Positions 1 through 6,306 of a stretch of DNA of 23,205 nucleotides are shown here, piece after piece. Source of the stretch: Patescibacteria group bacterium (GTDB taxonomy: Bacteria > Patescibacteriota > Dojkabacteria > JAKAPS01 > JAJZLI01). The DNA is taken from the NCBI GenBank assembly GCA_023380695.1, contig JAMCRT010000029.1:1-23205 (forward strand), read 5' to 3'. A program made the position numbers and the translations under genes. The notes below the pieces were generated by a model that was given only the letters and a program-made list of their open reading frames with translations, searched no databases and was not told the DNA's origin. The stretch's first letter is position 1. Every line of letters begins with the position of its first letter.

Positions 1-1
1 G

Positions 2-172
2 TATTTTGTGTATTCAATACTTTCAGGTAATATATTTTCGTATATTATACTTATTATAAATACTGTTATCCATTTTTTCCTTTTATTCCTTATTATTATA
101 TTAATAATATTATTTACATCAAGGTTTATACTATCAAATAATAAGAAAAAAAAAGAAATTACAGAAAAATAA
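2..172 (+). CDS. C-terminal end of a membrane protein (cut by window edge)
   Basis: An open frame enters from the left edge and ends with TAA at 170-172, giving 56 residues. It reads as one or two very hydrophobic stretches rich in Ile, Leu and Phe (about residues 10-42), then a short lysine-rich tail (NKKKKEITEK). A hydrophobic segment followed by a basic tail is what the cytoplasmic end of a polytopic or C-terminally anchored membrane protein looks like. No start codon or family motif is inside the window, so the function cannot be named. The frame has no stop over its whole visible length, which in such AT-rich DNA supports a real gene end, though it is short. Confidence 0.55.
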   Translation, partial: YFVYSILSGNIFSYIILIINTVIHFFLLFLIIILIILFTSRFILSNNKKKKEITEK

Positions 173-314
173 CATCCCCTCTTGCCAAATCTACACAGTA
201 TGATACTCTATATGATATATAAATTTGTAATAAGAATATCTGAATACAAACTTTATAATAAAATTTAGAATAGATAAACATTTAATCACTCTAAAAACTA
301 TTCAATGGGAGTAT

Positions 315-779
315 ATGTATGATTTTGCCAAATTTTTAGAAAATTTTACAGCAAAAAATGAAGATTTCTATAATATCAGAGAATCTATAAAGAATAATAC
401 TTATGCAAAACATATTATAAAAATGATGGAATCACAAAATGATGGTAATTCATTGATTTTATGTGCATTAAATCAAAAAAATGAATTTATTGGATTCGCA
501 GTTTTACTAAAAACTAAACAAAAAGAAAGTGAAATTGATATATATATACATAGAAATTATAGGAATAAAGGAATAGGACAAATTATTTTAAAAACAATTA
601 TTGAATACACAAAATACATCAATGTAGATACTATACATCTTAAGGTAAGGAAAAATAATAAAAAAGCTATCAATTTATATCAAAAGATAGGATTTTCACA
701 AACTAAACAAATCAAAAATAGCATTATATTCAATAAAAAACTAACAGATGAAATATTTATGTCTCTTAAAATTACCTAA
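315..779 (+). CDS. GNAT-family N-acetyltransferase
   Basis: A 154-aa protein with the GCN5-related N-acetyltransferase fold, which moves an acetyl group from acetyl-CoA to an amine. The acetyl-CoA pyrophosphate-binding loop (motif A, R/Q-x-x-G-x-G) is RNKGIG at residues 83-88. The motif B region NNKKAINLYQKIGF at 114-127 is the usual 'N..A..LY.k.GF' signature of RimI-like members. The N-terminal 45 residues are less typical. The start at 315 has GGGAG at 307-311, a Shine-Dalgarno-like sequence spaced rather close (3 nt). The gene converges on, and overlaps by 4 bases, the minus-strand gene ending at 776. The substrate (ribosomal protein, antibiotic or small amine) cannot be inferred from sequence. 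Confidence 0.85.
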   Translation: MYDFAKFLENFTAKNEDFYNIRESIKNNTYAKHIIKMMESQNDGNSLILCALNQKNEFIGFAVLLKTKQKESEIDIYIHRNYRNKGIGQIILKTIIEYTKYINVDTIHLKVRKNNKKAINLYQKIGFSQTKQIKNSIIFNKKLTDEIFMSLKIT

Positions 780-1273
780 TTTGTATGTTCAGAAAAACAT
801 CTAATTTTTAACTCTTCTAATGCATCATTGTTAAATTGGAATCCATCTTTTTTTAATAAATCAATTGTCATATTAAACCTATGTATGTCACCATTCATAG
901 ATAATTTATGTAGAAGTTCTATATTGTTTTTAAAATTATGTTGTTTATCTGAAATTTTATCCTTATTTGATATTAATAGATTATATAATTTTTTCTTATC
1001 TAGATCAGTTGCTTTTTTTAATTTTGAAAATTCCACATTAATATCACTACCTAAAACTTTTATATAATCATTAATACTTCTACTACCTAAAGATAATATA
1101 AAATGGTTTTTTGCTACCATGATATCTTCAAAATTATCATTTACCACAGTACCATTTTCTTTCTTCATAGGAATAAGATAAACCTCTTGTTTTATACAAT
1201 TATCAGATGCAACCTTTGTGTTTGAAACACAAATACATCCAAACTTTTTTTGTATAAGAAAAGACCTATTCAT
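776..1273 (-). CDS. Hypothetical protein (165 aa)
   Basis: A 165-aa protein that I do not recognise. It has no signal peptide or membrane segment. The N-terminal half is beta-rich with two cysteines in FGCICVS and one in NCIKQEV; the C-terminal half is charged and probably helical (KKATDLDKKKLYNLL, then IHRFNMTIDLLKKDGF and ALEELKIRCF). I chose the ATG at 1273: it overlaps the stop of the upstream 39-codon gene by 8 bases (ATGAATAG) and has AAGGTG nine bases upstream as a plausible ribosome site. A longer reading from TTG at 1303 would add ten residues but has no ribosome site. It is probably co-transcribed with the small upstream gene from the promoter at 1408-1436. Its 3' end overlaps the GNAT gene by 4 bases. 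Confidence 0.7.
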   Translation of the reverse strand: MNRSFLIQKKFGCICVSNTKVASDNCIKQEVYLIPMKKENGTVVNDNFEDIMVAKNHFILSLGSRSINDYIKVLGSDINVEFSKLKKATDLDKKKLYNLLISNKDKISDKQHNFKNNIELLHKLSMNGDIHRFNMTIDLLKKDGFQFNNDALEELKIRCFSEHTN

Positions 1274-1385
1274 TATATCCAACACCTTCTTGTAATGGAT
1301 CAAATTTACCTATGATATCAGAGATTACTGCATCCAATGATTGTTCTTCTTTATTCTCTTGTTGTTCTATATTATTTCCTGACAT
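1266..1385 (-). CDS. Small acidic protein (39 aa)
   Basis: ATG at 1385 opens a 39-codon frame ending with TAG at 1266-1268. The peptide begins MSGNNIEQQENKEEQ and continues SLDAVISDIIGKFDPLQE. It is acidic, with a disordered-looking Glu/Gln-rich N-terminus and a possible amphipathic helix (DAVISDIIGKF). A consensus sigma-70 promoter sits immediately upstream (-10 at 1408-1413), putting the predicted mRNA start about 16 bases before the ATG. The stop overlaps the start of the 165-aa gene (ATGAATAG), a typical translational-coupling arrangement. No Shine-Dalgarno is evident. Function unknown; it may be a leader peptide or a small partner of the downstream protein. Confidence 0.5.
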   Translation of the reverse strand: MSGNNIEQQENKEEQSLDAVISDIIGKFDPLQEGVGYNE

Positions 1386-1407
1386 AATCTGTTTTACAAA
1401 ACCTTTA

Positions 1408-1436
1408 ATTATATAGTATTGGAGATCTTTTGTCAA
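1408..1436 (-). promoter_or_regulatory. Consensus sigma-70 promoter for the 39-aa / 165-aa pair
   Basis: On the minus strand TTGACA (1431-1436) is followed after exactly 17 bases by TATAAT (1408-1413), a perfect match to the housekeeping consensus in both boxes. The predicted transcription start is near 1401, about 16 bases before the ATG at 1385. Confidence 0.75.
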
Positions 1437-1468
1437 CAACTTAAAAGAGGTCGAATAAAAATTTTAAA

Positions 1469-1503
1469 TGAATTTACTATAATTAATCTGATATAATGTA
1501 GAA
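1469..1503 (+). promoter_or_regulatory. Putative leaderless promoter of yvcK
   Basis: TATAAT at 1492-1497 lies only six bases before the ATG at 1504, so transcription would start at or next to the start codon. The best -35 at 17-base spacing is TGAATT (1469-1474), weak. A second TATAAT at 1478-1483 is an alternative giving a leader of about 14 bases. No Shine-Dalgarno precedes the ATG. Confidence 0.5.
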
Positions 1504-2502
1504 ATGCATAAAATTAATATATCCACTATAGGTGGAGGAACAGGTTCATTTACCCTACTTTCTGGAATAAAAAGATACAAGAATTTTAATATTTCTGCTA
1601 TTGTTACTACATTTGATAATGGTGGATCTACAGGAAGACTAATAGATGAATTTGGAATACTCCCAATAGGAGATATAAGGCAGAGTATTACAGCATTATC
1701 AGAAGATGACGGAAGATTAATTAGACAACTCTTTACATATAGATTTGATAAAGGATCAGACGGACTAAAAGGACATAGTTTAGGAAATCTTATATTAACA
1801 GTATTAACTGAAATTCTTGGATCTGAAAATGAAGCAATAAAACAAATTGGGAATATATTACATATAAAAGGTAGAGTGTTACCAATTTCTTATCAGAAAT
1901 CAACACTCATAGCTCTAAATGAGAATAATGAACTTATCTATGGAGAGAACAATATATCTGAAAAAAATGTCAAGAAAATAAAAAAAATATATCTTGATCC
2001 TAAAGTATTAATATCTATTGAAGCAAAAGATGCAATACTGAATTCAGATTTTATAATAATAGGTCCTGGAGATTTATATACAAGTATACTGCCTAATATA
2101 ATAGTATCTGGAACAGTAGATGCAATAAAAAAATCTAATGCAAAAATTATATATGTGATGAATTTAATATCTAAAAAATCAGAAACATATATATATAAAG
2201 CATCTGACTATATTGTTGATTTAGAAAAATATTTAGGTAAAAATATGATAGATTTTATAATAATCAATACTGAGAAGTTTCCAGAAAATATTCTAGAAAT
2301 ATATAAAAAGGAAGATGGGTATCCAATTATAGATGATCTTTTAAAAGATAACAGAGTAATAAGAGCACCACTTTTATCTTCTAAAATTTTTACCACTGAA
2401 AAAGGTGATGCTATAAAAAGATCTCTAATAAGACATGATAGTATAAAACTTGCAAGGCTTATATCAAAAGTAGTAAATAAATATTATCTCTTTGAAAATT
2501 GA
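1504..2502 (+). CDS. yvcK: YvcK/CofD-like gluconeogenesis factor
   Basis: A 332-aa protein of the YvcK branch of the CofD-like (2-phospho-L-lactate transferase-related) family. In Firmicutes and Actinobacteria, YvcK binds UDP-sugars, localises in the cell and is needed for cell shape and peptidoglycan synthesis on gluconeogenic carbon. Diagnostic motifs: the N-terminal nucleotide-binding loop GGGTGS (10-15), DNGGSTGRL (38-46), GDIRQ (56-60), HSLGN (91-95), and GPGDLYTSILPN (187-198). Length matches the family (about 310-330 aa). The gene has no Shine-Dalgarno and a -10 box placed for a leaderless transcript. It ends with tandem TGA TGA and overlaps the end of rpsI on the other strand by 19 bases. 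In many bacteria it sits beside rapZ and whiA; those are not here. Confidence 0.93.
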   Translation: MHKINISTIGGGTGSFTLLSGIKRYKNFNISAIVTTFDNGGSTGRLIDEFGILPIGDIRQSITALSEDDGRLIRQLFTYRFDKGSDGLKGHSLGNLILTVLTEILGSENEAIKQIGNILHIKGRVLPISYQKSTLIALNENNELIYGENNISEKNVKKIKKIYLDPKVLISIEAKDAILNSDFIIIGPGDLYTSILPNIIVSGTVDAIKKSNAKIIYVMNLISKKSETYIYKASDYIVDLEKYLGKNMIDFIIINTEKFPENILEIYKKEDGYPIIDDLLKDNRVIRAPLLSSKIFTTEKGDAIKRSLIRHDSIKLARLISKVVNKYYLFEN

Positions 2503-2897
2503 TGAGCTTTTCTTGATTTCACTTTATTAATCTTCTTTCTTTCTACCATCCTAGGGTCTCTTCTTAAAAGACCATTTTGTGATAGAGTTTTTCTATAATT
2601 ATCTTCCATTAGAGATAAACTACGAGAAATTGCAAGAGATAATGCTTTCATTTGTCCTATTATTCCTCCACCTTTTACTCTAGATGTAAAATAAATCTCC
2701 CCTTCTGTACCAGTTAAAATAAAGGGTTTAGATAATATAGATTGAATATATTCATCACTAAAGTCATCAGGATATTTTCTATTATTAATTAAACTGTTCC
2801 CCTTACCTTTATATAATCTTACATTTGCTGTCGCATTTTTATTAGTACCTTTAGCATAAAAATACTTTTTTTTATTGCTTTCTTTTTTTTCTACCAT
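2484..2897 (-). CDS. rpsI: 30S ribosomal protein uS9
   Basis: A 137-aa uS9 protein of the small-subunit head. Its C-terminal tail reaches the P-site tRNA anticodon stem; here it is the conserved KAHQFSKR ending, with the final lysine-arginine that contacts tRNA. Other family features are KGTGKRK-like basic start (YAKGTNKNATANVRLYKGKG), VKGGGIIGQ (about 74-82) and GLLRRDPRMVERKK (about 109-122). It is the last gene of the minus-strand ribosomal/rpoA operon. Its start overlaps the rplM stop by 7 bases, and it converges on yvcK with a 19-base overlap, so the two 3' ends are mutually antisense. The rplM-rpsI pair following rplQ is a common bacterial order. Confidence 0.96.
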   Translation of the reverse strand: MVEKKESNKKKYFYAKGTNKNATANVRLYKGKGNSLINNRKYPDDFSDEYIQSILSKPFILTGTEGEIYFTSRVKGGGIIGQMKALSLAISRSLSLMEDNYRKTLSQNGLLRRDPRMVERKKINKVKSRKAHQFSKR

Positions 2898-3334
2898 TTT
2901 ATTTCAGTAAATTTTATATTTTTATTTAAATTATGTTTATCATCAACAAATACATGAAGATATTTTTTCATTTCCTCTCCTCTCTTATTCTTAGGTAACA
3001 TACCAAATACAGCATGCTCAATAATATATTTAGGATTTCTCTCCATCATTTTATCATACGTTATTTTCTTAAGTCCTCCAGGATAACCAGAATAACGAGT
3101 ATAAACTTTTGAATTCTTTTTCCTATCGTGTATTTCTACTTTACCTGCATTTAAAACAACTACATTATCAGCAAAATTTAAATTAGATGAGTATTGTGGC
3201 TTACCTTTTCCAATAAGAAATGAAGTGATTTTAGAAGCTAGAACTCCAACTCTTTTATCACTGGCATCTATTAAAAACCAATTTCTTGTTATTTGACTAG
3301 AAGAAACAAATTTAGTATTTTGCATAGTATTCAT
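2891..3334 (-). CDS. rplM: 50S ribosomal protein uL13
   Basis: A 147-aa uL13, an early-assembly protein of the large subunit. Family hallmarks are WFLIDASDKRVGVLASKI near the N-terminus, the L..KGKPQYSSNLNFADNVVVLNAGK segment, YTRYSGYPGGLKK (about 82-94), and the VFGMLPKNKRGEEMKKYLHVF block (about 109-129). Length is normal for bacteria. The first six residues (MNTMQN) precede the usual start region; an internal ATG (codon 4) is an alternative start. The annotated start overlaps the rplQ stop by 4 bases (ATGA), which favours it. Confidence 0.96.
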   Translation of the reverse strand: MNTMQNTKFVSSSQITRNWFLIDASDKRVGVLASKITSFLIGKGKPQYSSNLNFADNVVVLNAGKVEIHDRKKNSKVYTRYSGYPGGLKKITYDKMMERNPKYIIEHAVFGMLPKNKRGEEMKKYLHVFVDDKHNLNKNIKFTEIKW

Positions 3335-3687
3335 TCCTCAACTAATTTAATCTTAACTATTTTGGCATTATCCCCAAATCTTCTTTTTATATGAGTAATA
3401 CTTGTAAATCCAGAATTTCTATCTTTATATCTTGGAGATAAAACATCTAAAACTTTGTCAGCAGAAAGTTTTGTTGGAAGCATTGCATAAAGTCTTCTTC
3501 TTGCATTTAAGTCATTACCCTTTCCTACAGTAATAATCCTATCAACTACTGCAGATACAGCTTTTGCCTTAGCCTCAGTTGTTTCTACTTCCTCATATTG
3601 AATAACAGATGCTGCAAGGTTTTTAAGCATTGCAACTCTATGAGATTTTTCTTTATTTAGTTTTTTTACTTTTTTTAGGTGTCTCAT
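3331..3687 (-). CDS. rplQ: 50S ribosomal protein bL17
   Basis: A 118-aa bL17, a bacteria-specific protein near the peptide exit tunnel. The N-terminus MRHLKKVKKLNKEKSHR matches the family start, followed by AMLKNLAASVIQYE and the conserved TTEAKAKAVSAVVDRII block; the end VVKIKLVE-type strand (NAKIVKIKLVEE) is also typical. The start codon lies inside the 3' end of rpoA: the two frames overlap by 35 bases, within the lysine-rich tail of alpha. This means translation of bL17 is probably coupled to that of alpha. Confidence 0.96.
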   Translation of the reverse strand: MRHLKKVKKLNKEKSHRVAMLKNLAASVIQYEEVETTEAKAKAVSAVVDRIITVGKGNDLNARRRLYAMLPTKLSADKVLDVLSPRYKDRNSGFTSITHIKRRFGDNAKIVKIKLVEE

Positions 3688-4435
3688 CTTTTTTAACTTT
3701 TACTTTAGTTACTTTTTTAGTGCTCTTCTTTTTTGAATCTACAACATCAGATGTAGAGAAAGGAAAAGCAAGATTAAGAAAATTAAATTCATCATATAGT
3801 GCCTCTAAGGCCTTTTTCAATGCAAAAGAAGGTGATACAGATTTTGTTTTAATAGTAAGATAAATCTCATCAAGATCAGTTTCATCGCCCACTCTTGTGT
3901 TTTTTACATCAAAATTCACTAAAGATACAGGAGAAAAATCTGAATCTAGAGGAATTACACCTATATAGTTTCTTTTATCATTATCGACTAATCTATATCC
4001 ATAACCTGATTCAACAGTAATTTCAGCATCAATCTTAGATTTTTTATCTGTAAGAGTTAATATTACTTGATCTGGATCTATCAAATCAATTGAATCAGTA
4101 ACTTCAAGATCGGAAGCTTTTATTACCTTCTCACCACTTGCTTTAATTTTTAATATTTGAGGTTCATCAGATCTTGAATAAATTTTGAGTTCCTTAAGGT
4201 TTAATAATATATTTAATACATCTTCGCCAATACCATCAATTGTAGAATATTCATGTAAAACACCCTCTATTTTTAAAGATGTAACAGCAGAACCTCTAAT
4301 AGAAGAAAGTAAAACTCTTCGAAGGGCATTACCTACTGTAAATCCATACCCCTTATTTAGAGGAGATATTAAATATTCTCCATTAAATTTATCTTCTTTT
4401 ATTGTTTTTATTTTTTGTTCTTCGTAACTTATCAT
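3653..4435 (-). CDS. rpoA: RNA polymerase alpha subunit lacking the C-terminal domain
   Basis: The alpha subunit dimerises and is the assembly platform for beta and beta'. The 260-aa protein contains the complete N-terminal domain: the dimer helix motif GYGFTVGNALRRVLLSS (about 29-45), ITSIKIEGV-like region (VTSLKIEGVLHEYSTIDGI), and the NFDVKNTRVGDETDLDEIYLTI strand region (about 173-194). It stops after about residue 232 and ends in a tail in which about half the residues are lysine (SKKKSTKKVTKVKVKKDETP and on). The helix-hairpin-helix alpha-CTD, which binds UP elements and activators in well-studied bacteria (about 329 aa in E. coli), is absent. The stop codon and the intact rplQ downstream argue against a frameshift, since the tail overlaps the rplQ start by 35 bases. 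Confidence 0.95.
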   Translation of the reverse strand: MISYEEQKIKTIKEDKFNGEYLISPLNKGYGFTVGNALRRVLLSSIRGSAVTSLKIEGVLHEYSTIDGIGEDVLNILLNLKELKIYSRSDEPQILKIKASGEKVIKASDLEVTDSIDLIDPDQVILTLTDKKSKIDAEITVESGYGYRLVDNDKRNYIGVIPLDSDFSPVSLVNFDVKNTRVGDETDLDEIYLTIKTKSVSPSFALKKALEALYDEFNFLNLAFPFSTSDVVDSKKKSTKKVTKVKVKKDETPKKSKKTK

Positions 4436-4458
4436 AGTTTTTATATTATAAAATAAAA

Positions 4459-5085
4459 TTATCTTGAGTAATACTCAACTACAAGATTAGGCTGTAGTGA
4501 TGGATCCATATCATCCTTTGAAGGGATCCCTACAACAGTACCTGTATTTTTTTTACTATCAAATTTAATCCATTTAGGATATTTAATTTCATTCTTTGCA
4601 GTATTATCTTTAAAATAATTATTATCTTGTGATGACAGTTTTACTGAAACTGTGTCACCTACTTTTAATATACTAGATGGAATATTATTTGATTTTTCAT
4701 TCACAAGAAAATGACCATGAGTAATAAGTTGTCTTGCAGTAGTTCTATTTGGTGTATATCCCATTTTAAAAACAACATTATCTAACCTTAATTCTAGAAA
4801 AGCTAAAAGATTATATCCTGTATCTCCTGTTTTTCTATTTGCAAGTGCATAATATCTTCTGAATTGTTTTTCCAGTAATCCATAAATTCTTTTTATCTTT
4901 TGCTTCTCTCTAAATTGTACAGCAAAATCAGAAGTTCTTCTATACATATATTTAGAAGATCCAGGTAATGCACCATTTCTTCTTGTAAATGCACATTTTC
5001 CACTAAAGCACCTATCACCCTTTAAAAAGAGCTTCTGGTGTTCTCTTAGACATTGTTTACATTTTGATTCAAGATATCTTCCCAT
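4459..5085 (-). CDS. rpsD: 30S ribosomal protein uS4 (zinc-binding type)
   Basis: A 208-aa uS4, a primary 16S rRNA-binding protein that starts small-subunit assembly. The S4-type RNA-binding domain is seen as LAFLELRLDNVVFKMGY and ARQLITHGHFLVNEKS (about 90-130). The N-terminal domain carries four cysteines, C9-x2-C12-x13-C26-x4-C31, the 'C+' arrangement known in Gram-positive and thermophilic S4 proteins to bind zinc. GALPGSSKYMYRRTSDFAVQ is also a family block. It starts 2 bases after the rpsK stop. uS4 often regulates this operon by binding its mRNA; no leader structure for that is obvious here. Confidence 0.96.
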   Translation of the reverse strand: MGRYLESKCKQCLREHQKLFLKGDRCFSGKCAFTRRNGALPGSSKYMYRRTSDFAVQFREKQKIKRIYGLLEKQFRRYYALANRKTGDTGYNLLAFLELRLDNVVFKMGYTPNRTTARQLITHGHFLVNEKSNNIPSSILKVGDTVSVKLSSQDNNYFKDNTAKNEIKYPKWIKFDSKKNTGTVVGIPSKDDMDPSLQPNLVVEYYSR

Positions 5086-5087
5086 AA

Positions 5088-5459
5088 TTAATTTCTAGGT
5101 TGTTTTTTAGGCCTACATCCATTGTGTGGTATAGGTGTAACATCAGATAAAGATAATATTTTAAGTCCTGCAGATTTTAATGATTTTACTGCCATCTGTC
5201 TTCCCAATCCAAAACCAGATATTAAAACATCTACTTCAGATAAATCATATTTTTGTACTTTTGATACAACATTCTCTGCAGCTCTAGATGCCGCATATGG
5301 TGTTGCCTTTCTTGTTCCTTTAAAACCTGCAATTCCACCAGATGAAGAAGCTAACACATTACCATTAGGGTCAGTTATAGTTATAATAGTATTATTATAT
5401 GTTGATTTAACATATGCTCTACCTTTTCTAACTGTTCTTTTTGCTTTTTTATCACTCAT
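5088..5459 (-). CDS. rpsK: 30S ribosomal protein uS11
   Basis: A 123-aa uS11 of the small-subunit platform, next to the mRNA exit. Family motifs: AYVKSTYNNTIITITDPNGN (about 15-34), SSGGIAGFKGTRKATPYAA (about 39-57), and the C-terminal SDVTPIPHNGCRPKKQPRN, whose 'T.IPHNGCRPKK' is near universal. Length is slightly short at the N-terminus compared with E. coli (129 aa). It sits 5 bases after rpsM. Confidence 0.97.
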   Translation of the reverse strand: MSDKKAKRTVRKGRAYVKSTYNNTIITITDPNGNVLASSSGGIAGFKGTRKATPYAASRAAENVVSKVQKYDLSEVDVLISGFGLGRQMAVKSLKSAGLKILSLSDVTPIPHNGCRPKKQPRN

Positions 5460-5464
5460 ATTAT

Positions 5465-5857
5465 TTATGTCTTTTCTAATTTTCTCTTTAATCCTCCAAC
5501 AGCAACATGCCTACCTTTTCTAGTATGAGCATTATGTCTTGTTGCTTGTCCTCTTACAGGCAACCCAAGTTTATGCCTTATTCCTCTGTAACTCCTTATA
5601 TCTCTAAGTCTTTTAATATCTTGATATACTTTTTGTCTTAAATCACCTTCTATCATGAAATCTCTATTTTCAATTACTGTTCTTATCCTACTTAGTTCAT
5701 CTTCAGTCATATCTTTCAATCTTTTATTCTCTACTCTAGACAATGATAATATCTTTAAAGATTTCCTTCTACCAATACCATATATACTACAAAGGGCAAT
5801 TTCTGCTCTTTTATTCATAGGTATATCAACATTTGCTATTCTCAGTGACTGACTCAT
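5465..5857 (-). CDS. rpsM: 30S ribosomal protein uS13
   Basis: A 130-aa uS13 of the head, forming intersubunit bridges and contacting P-site tRNA through its basic tail. Conserved blocks are ANVDIPMNKRAEIALCSIYGIG (about 8-29), the helix-two-turn-helix region, and RDIRSYRGIRHKLGLPVRGQ followed by ATRHNAHTRKGR near the end. The N-terminal MSQSLR lacks the usual 'MARI' but the reading frame and spacing (5 bases after rpmJ) support this start. Confidence 0.96.
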   Translation of the reverse strand: MSQSLRIANVDIPMNKRAEIALCSIYGIGRRKSLKILSLSRVENKRLKDMTEDELSRIRTVIENRDFMIEGDLRQKVYQDIKRLRDIRSYRGIRHKLGLPVRGQATRHNAHTRKGRHVAVGGLKRKLEKT

Positions 5858-5862
5858 AAATA

Positions 5863-5979
5863 TTATCCTTGTCTCTGCTTATGTCTTGGAGACCTTTTAC
5901 AGTAAACATAAACTACTCTTTGCCTTTTTATAATATAACAATCTTTACATCTTTTTTTTACTGAAGATCTTACTTTCAT
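5863..5979 (-). CDS. rpmJ: 50S ribosomal protein bL36
   Basis: A 38-aa bL36 read directly from the sequence: ATG at 5979, TAA at 5863-5865. The start MKVRSSVKKRCKDC and end RSPRHKQRQG match the family almost residue for residue. The zinc ligands are present as C11-x2-C14-x12-C27-x4-H32, so this is the zinc-binding (C+) form. It is placed where bacteria usually have it, between infA (4-base gap) and rpsM (5-base gap). Confidence 0.96.
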   Translation of the reverse strand: MKVRSSVKKRCKDCYIIKRQRVVYVYCKRSPRHKQRQG

Positions 5980-5983
5980 AATT

Positions 5984-6193
5984 TTAATATCTATATATTA
6001 TTCTACCTCTTGAAATATCATATTTTGATATTTCAACTTTTACTTTATCTCCAACAACAATCTTTATATAATGCATTTTCATTTTACCTGAGAGATAAGC
6101 AAAAACAGATTTTCCATTATCTAATTCTACCTTAAAAGATAAGTCAGGATAAGCATCTTTTATAATGCCATCAATTTCAATCTTATCTTTCAT
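5984..6193 (-). CDS. infA: Translation initiation factor IF-1
   Basis: A 69-aa single OB-fold (S1-like) protein that blocks the ribosomal A site during initiation. It has the family pattern: IEIDGIIKDAYPDLSFKVEL at the start, then FAYLSGKMKMHYIKIVVGDKV and the C-terminal ISKYDISRGRIIYRY, where bacterial IF-1 has 'LSPYDLTRGRIVYR'. It is the first gene of the minus-strand ribosomal operon and follows a good promoter at 6236-6264 with a leader of about 35 bases. Confidence 0.96.
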   Translation of the reverse strand: MKDKIEIDGIIKDAYPDLSFKVELDNGKSVFAYLSGKMKMHYIKIVVGDKVKVEISKYDISRGRIIYRY

Positions 6194-6235
6194 ATTTATA
6201 AATAATTATTCTCATAAAAATATCAAACCCAAGTT

Positions 6236-6264
6236 ATTATAACAAAGATATATACACTTCGCAA
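6236..6264 (-). promoter_or_regulatory. Promoter of the infA-rpsI ribosomal operon
   Basis: Minus strand TTGCGA (6259-6264), 17 bases, TATAAT (6236-6241). The predicted start near 6229 gives a leader of about 35 bases before the infA ATG. No promoter of this quality is seen within the operon, consistent with a single transcription unit of nine genes. Confidence 0.65.
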
Positions 6265-6293
6265 TATTACATGCAAAATACTCCGTTTTTATA

Positions 6294-6306
6294 TATAATA
6301 CAATAT
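6294..6306 (+). promoter_or_regulatory. -10 box of a putative leaderless dnaG promoter
   Basis: TATAAT at 6294-6299 stands seven bases before the chosen dnaG ATG at 6307, so the mRNA would begin at about the start codon. A convincing -35 is not visible at 16-18 bases. There is no Shine-Dalgarno sequence. Confidence 0.45.

Noticed and set aside
1274..1303. TTG at 1303 as start of the 165-aa gene
   Set aside because: It has no ribosome site and would overlap the 39-codon gene by 38 bases; the ATG at 1273 has AAGGTG and a short overlap.
6271..6306. ATG at 6271 as dnaG start
   Set aside because: The added 12 residues (MQNTPFLYIIQY) are not DnaG-like and contain the -10 box of the likely promoter.
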